Below are positions 34,801-45,895 of a DNA stretch of 64,000 nucleotides, in pieces (position 1 is the stretch's first letter; each line of letters opens with the position of its first letter). The position numbers and the translations under genes are program-made. The notes below the pieces were generated by a model. That model was not told where the DNA came from. It saw only the letters and a list, made by a program, of their open reading frames with translations, and searched no databases. Source of the stretch: Lunularia cruciata (Eukaryota; Streptophyta; Marchantiopsida; Lunulariales; Lunulariaceae); assembly GCA_948567375.1 (NCBI GenBank), contig OX419761.1, positions 684,501 through 748,500 of the forward strand. Direction: 5' to 3'.

Positions 34801-35617
34801 TGTAGGAGTCATCTTTCGGCCACACAGCATTACCGTACCCGTACGTTCCTTTTGTTTCATACAACCAGCGCGCGTGATCAAAATTATCCCCGCCAGTCTG
34901 ATGCTGTTGGCTCATCAGAAGAGGAGGTTTGTTGGTCTTGAGAAGAGAGAGCCTTCTTTCCATCTTCCCAGAATCGTCATGGTCAAACTGGGGCCCGGGA
35001 AGAGCTCTCCGTTCGGGTAGATTGCCCGGCATGTCTTCCCCATGAAGATCCTGAGGATCATCTTCACTTTTGTATTCATCCTTACATCCTGGGCATCTGC
35101 CCCCGGCATTCAGCGCGTCATAGTAACAATCACGGCAAATTCTGAAATTGCACTCGCAAGGGAATACATCTTCTCCGCGCTCATTCCTCATGGTTTTCCC
35201 ATCGCAGCCATCAACTTGGCAAGTCATTCCTCTAGCCTGATGATTTTCACCGGTGACTTTTTCCATCACATGACCTCGCGTTTGAGCCTTGTAACCACCA
35301 GTGAACATTGTGCTGGATACAAATTGTTGACCTTTGCCTGAGGCTGGATCACCTGCTCGTGGACTGTTCGAGCCAGACATCGGTTGATTGTCTGGAGTTG
35401 GGGGGATATGTACCGTGTATGGGAAATCAGCGCTTACGTCGCCACCCATCTCCATCGACTGATCTTGTTCGTCACGGGAGATGGAAACATATCTCCCACT
35501 CATGGTCCGTCGTGTGTTTCCAGTGACTGGAGAAGGGACATTGGGCTTCTGGCCCATCCTAGGGCTCGGTTGACCTCCCCCGCTCCTCACGGATTTGGGC
35601 CCTGACGGAGTAGACAT
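31813..35617 (-). CDS. CSLD: cellulose synthase-like D protein (CslD), three coding exons
   Basis: Coding exons are 35617-34677, 34527-33723 and 33588-31813, about 1173 residues, normal for CslD. Introns of 149 and 134 nt have GT...AG ends (CG/GTACTT, GGGCAG/G, CAG/GTTCGT, TTGCAG/G) and join the frame exactly. The N-terminus has the CslD hallmark [12 protein letters not shown] and a RING-like zinc finger (C133 to C178). Two membrane segments lie near 315-361. The catalytic GT2 features are DDGG at 438-441, NLDCDHY with Asp655/657, TED at 873-875 and QVLRW at 913-917. The C-terminus has about six membrane segments. CslD proteins make beta-1,4-glucan-type wall polymers, mainly in tip-growing cells such as rhizoids, protonemata and root hairs. 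No lesion is seen, so this looks like a live host gene. Confidence 0.97.
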
Positions 35618-36300
35618 TGCAACAATTGATTGTCCACTCTCCGGGGCCTCCTTGCTTCTCCTCCGAGTTCCAATCCACTGGCAATCTACTCTACAGAGCT
35701 AGCTATCAATTGAAGGTAATTCCCCTATTTTTGGTAGCATCCTTATGGATCCACGCAACCCTTGCCTAGATCTGCAGTCTGGGCTGCGAACCACTGCAAT
35801 TCCGTTCAAGTTCTTCTTAGAATCCTTCGTTACCAATCACCATATGTCCAAATACAACTAGCTGTAATCAGTATTACTATCGGTATCTACGCGTCCAATC
35901 TACTCGTGAATTGTCCAATCCTCTAGATTACACTCAATCTAAGGCTGCATATATCTCTTCCACTGCATCCACCATCGCTTTCTAAGGACTTAGTCGGTCG
36001 CTTCCTGTCTCTTCTCCCCTTTCACCAACTCACTCGACTCAACTGTGAACAGTCGCTCAGCACGAGCTAGCTAGCAAGCTGAGTTGAGTCGAGATGAGTT
36101 CGTCTCTTGTAATCAAAGAAAGAGAAGATAGAGACTACAGAAGGACAATGAGAGAGAGGAGTGAGGAGGATTGGAAATTGCCCCCAAGAAGTAGAAGCTG
36201 AACAGGAGGAATCGAAAGGAATGAATCCCCCAGGAACAGGAAAAGGTGCGGGCCATCCCTCATTGGCGTCGTAGTGGAGAAGAGGGAGGACGCTGCTGCT
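35618..36300 (-). promoter_or_regulatory. presumed 5' UTR / promoter region of CslD
   Basis: This lies directly upstream of the CslD start codon and has no long open frame. On the minus strand a pyrimidine-rich stretch at about 36110-36175 (CTCTCTCTCATTGTCC type) resembles the CT-rich tracts found near plant transcription starts. No clear TATA box is visible. A 5' UTR intron cannot be excluded. Confidence 0.3.
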
Positions 36301-39300
36301 AAACTTCAGCCCAAAAGAGGACGCATTAGTGCGTGCCGATCGTCACGGCAGCAGCTGGGAATCGCTAAATCCAGATGGAAAACAATTTAAACAGTTGCTC
36401 GCCAATCGCTCGCTTATAGTGTGCAACGATGGCCAGAGTGCTGTAGCTCATGGTATTAACAAAAATCCCCCCAGTATACGGGTCATGATGTGCACAACTT
36501 CAGTTTTCCTGTCTTTTAATGAATTATTTTTTCCAGCTCGGTAACCCTCATGCACCGATGCAAACCAAACTACACAACCATATAACAAATTTCGGTTATT
36601 CTCCACAACTCCCGGAAGAATTAACAGTGCTTCCGTCAAATGTGTGATAATGGGTCGCTAGCGGGGCATGAGGAAGCGAGCATTGCACGACCCTCTCTAC
36701 TCCAGCTGGGCAAGCAGCAGACTCACGAACTAACAGCATCCTCCAATTCCCACTGCGTGACACTGCCCGTCACCCATCCACACAACTCCACGCCACTTCG
36801 AAGCTATCTTCCTCCGTGGTCGGTTTCCAAGAAATTAGCAACAGGAGTCCGAAGATGTTGGGACTGCCGCTACTACCGCCTGAACGGGGACTTGGTTTCA
36901 TCCACGATCGGAGTATCTTTCACCACGTTTGCGTCAAACTGGACTTTACTGTGCATGAAGAACAAACAATACGGTAACGGCATGGAGTTTGCCCGCGAAT
37001 TAAACATGGCCATAACGAAGGAAGCAACTTTACAGATATCGAGCCTTCTACGTAACTGAACATGGAATCCCAATGGGGCTCACAGATCTTCAAAATTTGG
37101 CAATCTTATGTTGACCCTAAATATTCTGCCCGACGCGAGGGCCAGACATGAAACATGAAAACTTCTGGTTCCTGGAAATGGAGCAGAGTCTTTTCAAGCA
37201 AAGCTTCCTGGAGCATGGCAGAACGATCAATTCTCGCTTGCCAGATAAAAATGAAGACATAATAGTGAGTACATTGCAGATCGTTTAAATATCTTCAGGC
37301 TTCCTTGTACGGCTTGAGGGGTCTTCCCATCGTTCTTGTTAGCCCTTCCACAGATCTTTTGGGAGGAAGCTTACCATTCATTTAATTCGTTCTCACAATA
37401 ATGCATTTGTTCGCAAAGCTTTTATCCATGTTCACAGATAATGAGTTAATGGTACCCCGATGTCTGGCACTTCGACTCGGCGGCTCTCGGAGTTTGCATA
37501 AAGACTCAAAAGTACCCCTTGAACTCTTGACGTGGCGTGCTGGTCCTATGCGGCATCAATTTGCATCAACATGCACTATTGTTCTTCTAATGTTGACGAC
37601 ATTATTTGGAGGATCTTCCCAAAATATGGAACATCCCAAGGCACATCAGATCGGCTAATTCATTATGTTAGTAAAACGAAAGAATGTATAATACCTCGCC
37701 GTGGACTTTCTACAAATTCAAAAAGATATTGTCAACCTGGAACAAAATTAGCAAAGCATTTCATTCTTAAATCAAGCTTCATTTCATTCCTAAATCAAGC
37801 CAGAAACTGTGCAAGAAAAAGAATTACGCAATGTTCTCGTTAAAGAATTACGGGAAGGAGAACTGTGGATCACATCAAAGAGGGAAAATTCTCTCCTTCC
37901 CTAGAATTTCTATACAAAGATCTTTAGAGAAACCTCCATTGTTCAGAATTGCAAATACATATTTTCCATTCTTCCTAAAAAGCAAAACATACTAGAGGTG
38001 TATTCAAATAATTTTGCCAACCCATGAAATTTAAAAACTTGCTTTTACAATACGAAATGTCAAAGGCAAGTATTTTGTAGACAAGCATTCAAAAGATAAT
38101 ATGCAAAAAGTAATTGTAGGATAGCTTGGTTAATATTTTCAACATACTTATAGTTGTCTCTAGTGTCATCAAGGAATAGCCTTTCTCCTTTAAGTATGAC
38201 TAAATGTGTTCTTCAAGTATTATTGCAAACTTATGCTTACGACAAAGATTTGTAACCTTCTTGACAGATTTACCACGAAAGAGGTGTATGAAAAACAGCA
38301 GTACCAAATTTAGAGATAAGGAACTAAAATGGATGATTTAACAAATTCTATGGGATATGATCTACAAAATTTGAACTTTGAAACTTTGAGCGTGAATTTT
38401 ACACTAAGATTGATTTTTTATTTACAAAGATTGTGTTGAGCATTCAATCCTAGTCATATACCAAGATAATATAGAAATGGAAGCAAAACAAGACATGTTT
38501 ATCCTTAATTTGGACAAAATCTAATTATTTATATTTTATGTATGACTATAATTGAATTGTAATTACATTTGTAAAAAATTCTCATTATTAAATATTAGTG
38601 ATAGTGGATTGCACTCAAATTTTATTTTTCAAATATTTTTTCTCAATTTTCTCTCAAGTTTTTAAGCATATAATGAACAAATGCATTTTGAGCAAGTATT
38701 TGTGGTTGAATATTCAAGTTGTTCCCTTTTAACAGAAGAGTTACAAACTATAAGCTTTATAGACATTGGAAGGGAAAATGGAAGAAAGATCCATGTAAGC
38801 TAAGCCTCAAATAAATAAATTTATTAAGGAAAACAATATCTGTGAATATTTATAGGCAATGTGCAGAGATAGAATTACCATTCTTTATTGGCTTTCTACC
38901 AAAGAACACTGATAAGATGGGTAAATTTGGAGCCCAAATATGTTTGTTCTAATCTTTAAGCACATTCTTCAAAGCTAGAAGATTTTCTCAAGTATTAAAA
39001 AGTCAAGCATTATACAGTCTTCATAATAATTGTCCTTCATTACATATCTCAAGTGGGATGGTAAATTACTACTTCTTTATATTTATGTAACAACATAATG
39101 TTGACTAAATTGTAGTAAAATGATAAGTAACATATTGTTCCCAAAAGGATACAATTAAAAAGTGGTTAGATACAAAGAAAAGTGTCATGAATGTAGTTTT
39201 TTATTGTCACATCTATCATATTTTGGGGCAAAACTACTCCCAAAGAGGACAATATAACCAAGAAGGTGCACTTCAAAAAATTGAAAAGATGGATCACAAT

Positions 39301-39979
39301 CACCAAGAATAAATTTCAACTAAACTCCAAAAATAATATTTCAATTTGACCAAAAGGTACTACTTCTATATAAAGGCTCTTTGCCCAAAGAGTTGTGTTC
39401 TGCACTTCCCCCAAAGATATGCCTCCTCCCAAAAGAACTTTGCCTCAAACTCTTGCTCTTTGCCTTACCAAATATTGTCATACTACAATCACTAAACATC
39501 CATCAAGGCATCAGTTCAAGAGGATTAAGGTCCCAAGGTACTCAAGGTCAAACATAGAAGGTCCCAAGTATTAAGAATCAAACACACAATGTATTCACCA
39601 CCACTCACTACAAATATTCGTCAACAAACTTCAATGCAAATAAACAATAACTACTCACATGAATTAAGAGAGAAGACATAGAACTGATGTCTCTATCACT
39701 TTATTCACCTTATGCTCAACTGAAGAAGAAAGCACTTTGAGTATCAAGCTTAAAAAGCCAAACCAATTAGGACTTATAGAAGGTACAAGTTGTCTAACTT
39801 CTCTAACACTTCCTAAGAACTATGAAGACAATTGCTTTCTCAGCTTCCTTCAAGACATGTAACTACTCTAACCCATATACTTCATTGCTTTGGTCATCTC
39901 CTTTTACCTTCATATTACCCTTAGTTACAATTCCTTCCCTACTAACCCTAATAAAATCCTAATTATAAAGATTCTTCCA

Positions 39980-40300
39980 CTTATTGACACTATCCCAAAG
40001 AATCTATCCTCAAGGATTCCCCAAAATCAAAAATTATTTTGGATATTCAGATGTTCATAACTTTTGCTACCATCTTGGACTCAATCAAAAGTTTGCGCAA
40101 AGGGAATTCAAACAAGGCAAAGAAGACATGATTAAGCCTTGGGATGGCAAGGATACGTTCAACTAAATCCGCTCCTCCTTAAACTCTAAACCTGAAATTT
40201 CAAATGCTCATAAATTTTGCCACAAACCTTTAAACTCTATGATTTTGGTGTCAACAAAAAGCCCTTGAAAAGATGTCTTTTCCCAAGATTAAAATTTCTC
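39980..40300 (-). repeat. possible very old relative of the A LTR
   Basis: Two stretches about 180 bp apart (ATGTTCATAACTTTTGCTAC at 40050, ATGCTCATAAATTTTGCCAC at 40205) resemble 45560-45600 inside the minus-strand A solo LTR. The second also shares the following AAACTC...GATTTTGGTGTCAAC. The similarity is weak and could be low-complexity convergence. Confidence 0.3.
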
Positions 40301-40821
40301 CATTTAAACATGTAACCACAAAGATACTAGCCTTGAAATGTGCATTGAAAACTTACTTTGAATCAAACTTCCTTTGGGTCAAAATTTATGTCAAACTTTG
40401 GCACAAAATTCCTTTGTAGTAGAGGTCTTTGTACTTTGGACTTTGGGTCATTGGACTTCATAACAAAATGTCTTCATACTTTGTTTGCTCTTTAGAGTAG
40501 AACTCCTTTTCCTTTGGCTCATTCTTTAGACTATTTTTTGAATTATAGTCTTCATACTTTGTATTCCACTCTTTTGGTCCAAACATAAAGACAACCATAA
40601 ATTACTCCCAAATAGATAAATTTTTGTCATAAAAAAGGGAAGTGTCCTACACTTTTATACATATCAATAAGAAAAGAAGAAAATTTAGAAAAATTCATAA
40701 TCCTTGGTACCACAATTTACATTTAGATAACATAATAAGAACATTGAAATTCCTTCTTTTTGCTATCTAATTGCCTTTATATAATAAAATATTTTCAAGT
40801 AATAATAATTTTATTTAAAAT

Positions 40822-40845
40822 TTTATTTATTTATTTATTTATTTA
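40822..40845. repeat. (TTTA)n microsatellite
   Basis: About six TTTA units in a row within AT-rich DNA. Confidence 0.9.
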
Positions 40846-42190
40846 TAATCTTTATTTTTGCATCTATCTGTGTTTGTACAATAAGTAATTTTAAAGAAAA
40901 TCAAAGTTTATCAAAGCTTAAATACAACATCTATAAGAAATAGATCAAATCTTTAACTATCCCAACAATTAGCAAAGACATAAAAGTTCGCTTTTCTTGG
41001 TTTAATAATTTCTAGAGAGGCAACATGTTACTCAAACCATAACTAGTTATACTAGATATAACATAAGATATGAAACTACTACTTATAGAATCATTCTTGT
41101 TAATTCAAAACATCCACTATATAATATTTAACTATATCTAATTTTGCTTGAAAAATAAATAGCATATATTTTGCTTGAAAAATAAAGAGCATTCATTTTG
41201 AGTACGATTTCACTTTTGATTTATTTCAACAGCTACCAATTAGAATAAATATAAACATGTTGAAGACTTGGTAACAAAAGGAGGATACAAGCTCTTATTT
41301 TGTTTGCTTAAAAGCAGTTACTCAAACAAGGATGAAAATTGGTGGATTTAGCAGAAGGTTCAAGTTTAGGTTGGATTTTGATCTATAAGATATTTGAAGT
41401 AAGCACATCTTATGTTAGTTTGAAGTATTTCAATGATAAGTAAATCTAACAATTGTATAATTTCCTTTCAATCTCAAGAAAAATTTTAAGTTGCAAGGGT
41501 CATGTTATTGATTTCAATTGATTCTTTTGCTCCTTAAGAAATTAATGTCAAGCACTAGCAAATTGATCCTTACAAGCAAACTATTGGTAGTGTTGTAAAG
41601 GATTATGCTCAAATTTCTGGAGAGAATAAATAGCTTCACTTTTGTACCTAGAGGGAAATCCAAGTGCAAGCTCATACAAAGCTAGCATTATCTTGGTGAC
41701 TTTGAAGAAACTCTTTTGGGTTGTTAATTTTTCTATTTGGACTTTGAAGGTATTGGAACTCAAGTTGTATGTAGACCTAAAAACACTAGTTGCCAAAAAA
41801 TTTATTGTTTAATGGAATGCAATAGAGGTAGAAGATGCATGTAGAAGGTTGGCTAATATTTTCCAAAATATATCTAATTTCAAAAATTTAACTATGTTAT
41901 GAAGCTTTAGAACAAGTCTTGGAATTTTATAAGCTTTTAATTCTATTTTTATTGCCAAGTTTTAAAAAAAATTCTATTAGTAAAGTAATCAGCAATAACT
42001 TATGAGATAAAATTTACCAATTTACAATTTACAAGTTAATGGAGATGGAAGTAATTAAGGAGATACAAGAATAATGATTGTAGCATAAAACCACCAATAA
42101 TTCAAAGGAGGTAAAAGGTAAACACATTAGCAATATATCTTTTATATAAGTAGATTGCTAGCTATTCTTTTGAGCACACCAAAGTCTTTG

Positions 42191-42486
42191 TTTACTACTT
42201 GAGCTATAGTCAAGTAAGTTATCTAAAGTACAAATGAATGCTAAAGAACTTAGCTTTGATAATTAACAAATATCTAGCTTACTCAACAACTTAGTTGAGT
42301 TACTAAGCAATGGTATTCATATTTTATTGATATACTTGAGGGTTTACTACTTGAGCTATAGTCAAGTAAGTTATCTAAAGTACAAATGAATGCTAAAGAA
42401 CTTAGCTTTGATAATTAACAAATATCTAGCTTACTCAACAACTTAGTTGAGTTACTAGGCAATGGTATTCATATTTTATTGATATA
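42191..42486. repeat. 152-bp tandem duplication
   Basis: TTTACTACTTGAGCTATAGT recurs at 42191 and 42343. The two copies differ at one base over the shared stretch (AAGC against AGGC). The second copy is a few bases shorter. The near identity points to a recent duplication in an otherwise old region. Confidence 0.95.
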
Positions 42487-43431
42487 AAAGAAATGGTTCA
42501 ATATCTTAGTAAATCAATTCTACTTGTCCAAGGAGTATTCTAAAAAAAATAATGTCATTATAGTTTCTATTTATTTTTGTAATTTCCTTGCAATTCCAAG
42601 TTGGTGAGCATGATCATAAGTTACATGATGGTTATATAGATATAAATCATAAGTAGAAAATTAGTGAAATAAATTTGAAACTTCATCTTTTTATATCAGT
42701 TTGTGAGAGCTTCTAATTGGTATTTTTTGAGTAAAATTCCAAAATATAATTTAATTTTGGAAGATCTTACATTCATAACATAACACTTCTTGCTTACTTT
42801 TCCAACCAAGTAAAATTTGACCCAAACAACAACTATTTTTAAGAAATTGCTTTTAGAAGTTAAAAATACTATCTAAAGATGGATGAAACAATGCATATGT
42901 AAACTCTTATGACCATTTATTAACTCTAAATAGTGAAATTGATGCTAATATAATTATTATCCATGACAAATATGCTAAATTTCATTATTCCATGTAAAAT
43001 ATAGAACAAATATTTTGATTATAAAATTTGATACAATAATATAGCTTTTGTTGTTAATAAAGATCTTAGAGAACTTGAAAGTTTTGTCTTTCTTTTTCTT
43101 TGACTACATAGAATATATAGTAAAGATCTTCAAAACTTGATCAAGGTACAAATAAAACTTACTTCACTTCTTTTTTCATGTCAAAATTTTTATGACATAA
43201 CTGTTTTTCTTTCATAAGTTGATACACTTGCACAAATAAAGAGATCAACAAAGAGTAACAACTAATTACAGTAAATGTTTCAAGCTTCTTTGAGTGTTAG
43301 AATGCTAAAAAAAAAGTGATGCTTAAAAATTTCCAAATTATGTTACAAATACTTATTATCTAGATCTATCTCACATATAATCAATTATGCTTTAAGCACC
43401 ATCAAAATGACATGATAATTTCCACCATCTT

Positions 43432-43843
43432 TGTAAAAGACCAAGGAGAGAATAGAGCAAAAGGAGAATGGAAAATCACATTGGAACTACTAAATGAAAG
43501 ATACTCCAAATGCCTAGCATGGGCTTGGGCTTTGGTACTTATAAGCAACCTAGGTAGAAGGCTCCAAAGAAGCTTCCAATGAAGATTCCTTCCATAAGCC
43601 TCCTTTCTTGGATTGCAAGCTAAGCTAACTATTTACTTACCATGCAAGCTCAACTAGCTATTCACTTGGCTTGCAAGCTAAGCTAACTTGGTGTACAAGT
43701 TACTCAATCCTTGGAGAGTTCCCATAAGCTTCTCACCAAATAGTTTCCAAGATTCTTCTAGAACATTCCTAGAATTTCCTACATATATGCTAGTCTTATC
43801 TCCTATTTAGCCATATTTAGATTTTTCTAACTCCATATTATTA
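43432..43843 (-). repeat. 3' LTR of B'
   Basis: It starts (plus reading) TGTAAAAGACCAAGGAGAGA like the B LTRs and keeps ATGCCTAGCATG and GGCTTTGGTA. A perfect heat-shock-type array TTCTAGAACATTC is kept at 43756-43768, close to the position of TTCTGGAATATTC in B. Confidence 0.8.
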
Positions 43844-43845
43844 TA

Positions 43846-44024
43846 TTATTCACTCATTGCTAATTGTTCTATCCTTGTTGCCATGGAATTTTCAAACTTG
43901 CATATAGTTTTTTGCGTATTTTTGAGATGAGAAATATGCTCCCATGTGGCATTATGAAGAGGATACCTTTTCCAAGGGATCTTATATTCAATCTTTTGTT
44001 GGCAGTCATGTTGGATACCGTAAT
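43846..44024 (-). pseudogene. chromodomain fragment of B'
   Basis: The minus-strand frame reads EYKIPWKRYPLHNATWE followed by ISHLKNTQKTICKFE. This matches the chromodomain of B (YKVLWEGYSLHDATWEPL, AQMAIQEFK). The N-terminal part continues beyond the solo LTR at 45896. Confidence 0.75.
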
Positions 44025-44819
44025 TGTGACAACCCAACAAATATCACTTTTGCTGTAATCAGGTAAGTAAAAGTTTGTTCTCGTAGAGATACGATTCAGA
44101 ATTGGTCAAATACAAAGTCAAACAGTCATGTAGTTCTTCTTGGTTGCGTCTTTAGTCTCTCAAGTAGAAACCACACCCAGAAGAGAGTAACAAGCTCATA
44201 ATCTCGACAACTTGTCATGAATACACACATCCATAATCACAACATAGCAAATTTTGTCTAAAAAAATCTTGATTGTGATGATTCAGATTCTCCCGAAGAC
44301 GGCACTTCACTGCAAAACAACTTTGCCTCAGAATTGTGTTCCACCCCTCCACTGAAGGCACAACTTCCTCGATCAAAATTGCTTCACATCAACTTCGCAC
44401 TACACTCACAAATGCAGAATAATATCAACACTACAATTCCTCTTAGATTTGCCAAGGCATTGCTTCAATTGCACTTCACTCAAGATCAAATACACAGAGT
44501 AAAGATCAAGGCTGCGGAATCCAACATCCAACAAACACACTGACTTGCACTTCAAAATTCTCCACACTCACAAACACAATCACAAAGTTGACACTCAGAA
44601 TCAAGCTCAAGCGATGAGTATTGAAAATAGCACTTTGCTTTATCTATCTTCAAAAATTTAGAATACTGAACAACATTTGACTACGAATGCCTCCTTTAAA
44701 TAGTGAAGCAAATGACAATTCTAAGAAAAAATACCATTCTACAACAACTATTCTGACCTACAGATCCAAACTGACAATGCAACCCTTCATATCTGCCTCT
44801 TCAAATCTCAAATCTATTT

Positions 44820-45128
44820 CTACCCCAATCCGATGTCTATCTTGTCATTGGCTTTCAAACCCAATGATCTTCCTATCACTTCTCCTTCTTCGGGTATATC
44901 TGATTCTACCAAATCCTTCACTATTTCTACTACTTCTTCACTACAATCTACAATTGAGGTCATGGGTAATCCATCTACTTCTTTATCTTCTGACACACTC
45001 TTCTCTAATGTGCCAAATAACAAGTCCGAAGACACTTGAATTCTTACTTCTGCAACATTGGGTCTAATTACTATCAATTCCTTTTCTAATTCTACTATAT
45101 CCTCATCACAAATTATAATTGAAAGCAT
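44820..45128 (-). pseudogene. acidic ORF tail inside the A solo LTR
   Basis: This open minus-strand frame of 102 codons contains DEDIVELEKELIVIRPN, VDGLPMTSIVDCSEEV and VVEIVKDLVESDIPEEGEV. It aligns without indels to 4391-4606 of the other A LTR (VDGLPMSSIVDCSVQV). Further upstream on the minus strand, IPMTSISVLIEDMIQLEE (about 45260) looks like another copy of the same module, so the protein may have been built of repeats. The family is unknown. Confidence 0.45.
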
Positions 45129-45455
45129 GGTTACACTATCTACACCTTCAATTTGTAATCCACTTTCCCCTAATCACTCATGTTACTGACCCAAAGAGAC
45201 CTTCCAGTCTGATTTTGCACTTTGGGTTTATTCACTATTGCTATTTCTCTTCTAATTGTATCATATCTTCAATCAAAACTGAAATTGAAGTCATGGGTAT
45301 CTTAACTATCTATTCTTCCTCTATCCTAACTATCTCTAATGCCTCTGGCAAGATTCCCGAAGTCACCTTCATTGCACTCTGAGGTCCGACTATCTCAGAT
45401 CTAGTCATCTTCATCTTGAGGCAAAGAAGCTTCTAACCCAAAGTTGTGTAAACCT

Positions 45456-45511
45456 GAAGTCCAAAGTCCAAAGTCCGAAGTCCAAAGTCGCAAGTCCAAA
45501 GTCTGAAGTCC
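45456..45511. repeat. 7-bp microsatellite, eight units
   Basis: Units of AAAGTCC or GAAGTCC, with single-base variants, run for 56 bp inside the A solo LTR. Confidence 0.9.
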
Positions 45512-45895
45512 AATTGACCCAAAGACATTAAACTACTCGATACATCTACTCCCAAAACTTCAAATACTTATAACTTTTGCTACAGACCTCCAAACTCAGC
45601 AATTTTGGTAGCAACGGAAAGCCTTGAACAAGACGCTTCCAAAAAAATATAGCATGCATGATTTGGACTTTTCTTCAATGATATATAGTCCCCGCAAGAA
45701 TCCAAACCTGTAACTTCTATTCCTCCTTTGGGTCTGCCCTCCTTCAATCCAAGCTGAGTCCGTCTTCCTCTAACAGGAAGTCGACTTCCTCGGGTTTGAT
45801 CAAAATACAAATTTCCTCTCATTTCTTCTCCATTTGGTTTCAGCAAGACACTTCTTCTTCAAAACTCATCCAAAATGAAAAATGTGGGTACCACA

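Larger units (their letters stand above)
36301..43431. other. AT-rich intergenic region
   Basis: About 7 kb without a convincing gene. The short open frames at 36640-37059, 37401-37843 and 39984-40166 show no recognisable domain or codon pattern. The DNA becomes strongly AT-rich after about 37850. Repeats inside it are listed separately. It may consist of very old transposon remains. Confidence 0.5.
44025..45895 (-). mobile_element. solo LTR of family A in B'
   Basis: On the minus strand it starts TGTGGTACCCACATTTTT, like the A LTR at 1723, and ends GGGTTGTCACA. Flanking five bases are GTAAT (44020-44024) and ATAAT (45896-45900), a target duplication with one change. The chromodomain sequence of B' continues on both sides. 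It is 1.87 kb, about half the A copy at the window start. A solo LTR arises when the two LTRs of one element recombine. Confidence 0.8.

Noticed and set aside
31889-35605. Plus-strand open frames across the CslD locus
   Set aside because: They are antisense shadows of the CslD exons and encode nothing recognisable.
36640-37059. 139-codon plus-strand ORF upstream of CslD
   Set aside because: No recognisable domain, no homologue in the window and no promoter signal. Its length is within chance expectation for this composition.
37850-43431. tRNA or other small RNA genes in the AT-rich region
   Set aside because: I could find no cloverleaf-like sequence with conserved tRNA box A and B motifs by eye. 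An explicit tRNA search would be needed to exclude them.
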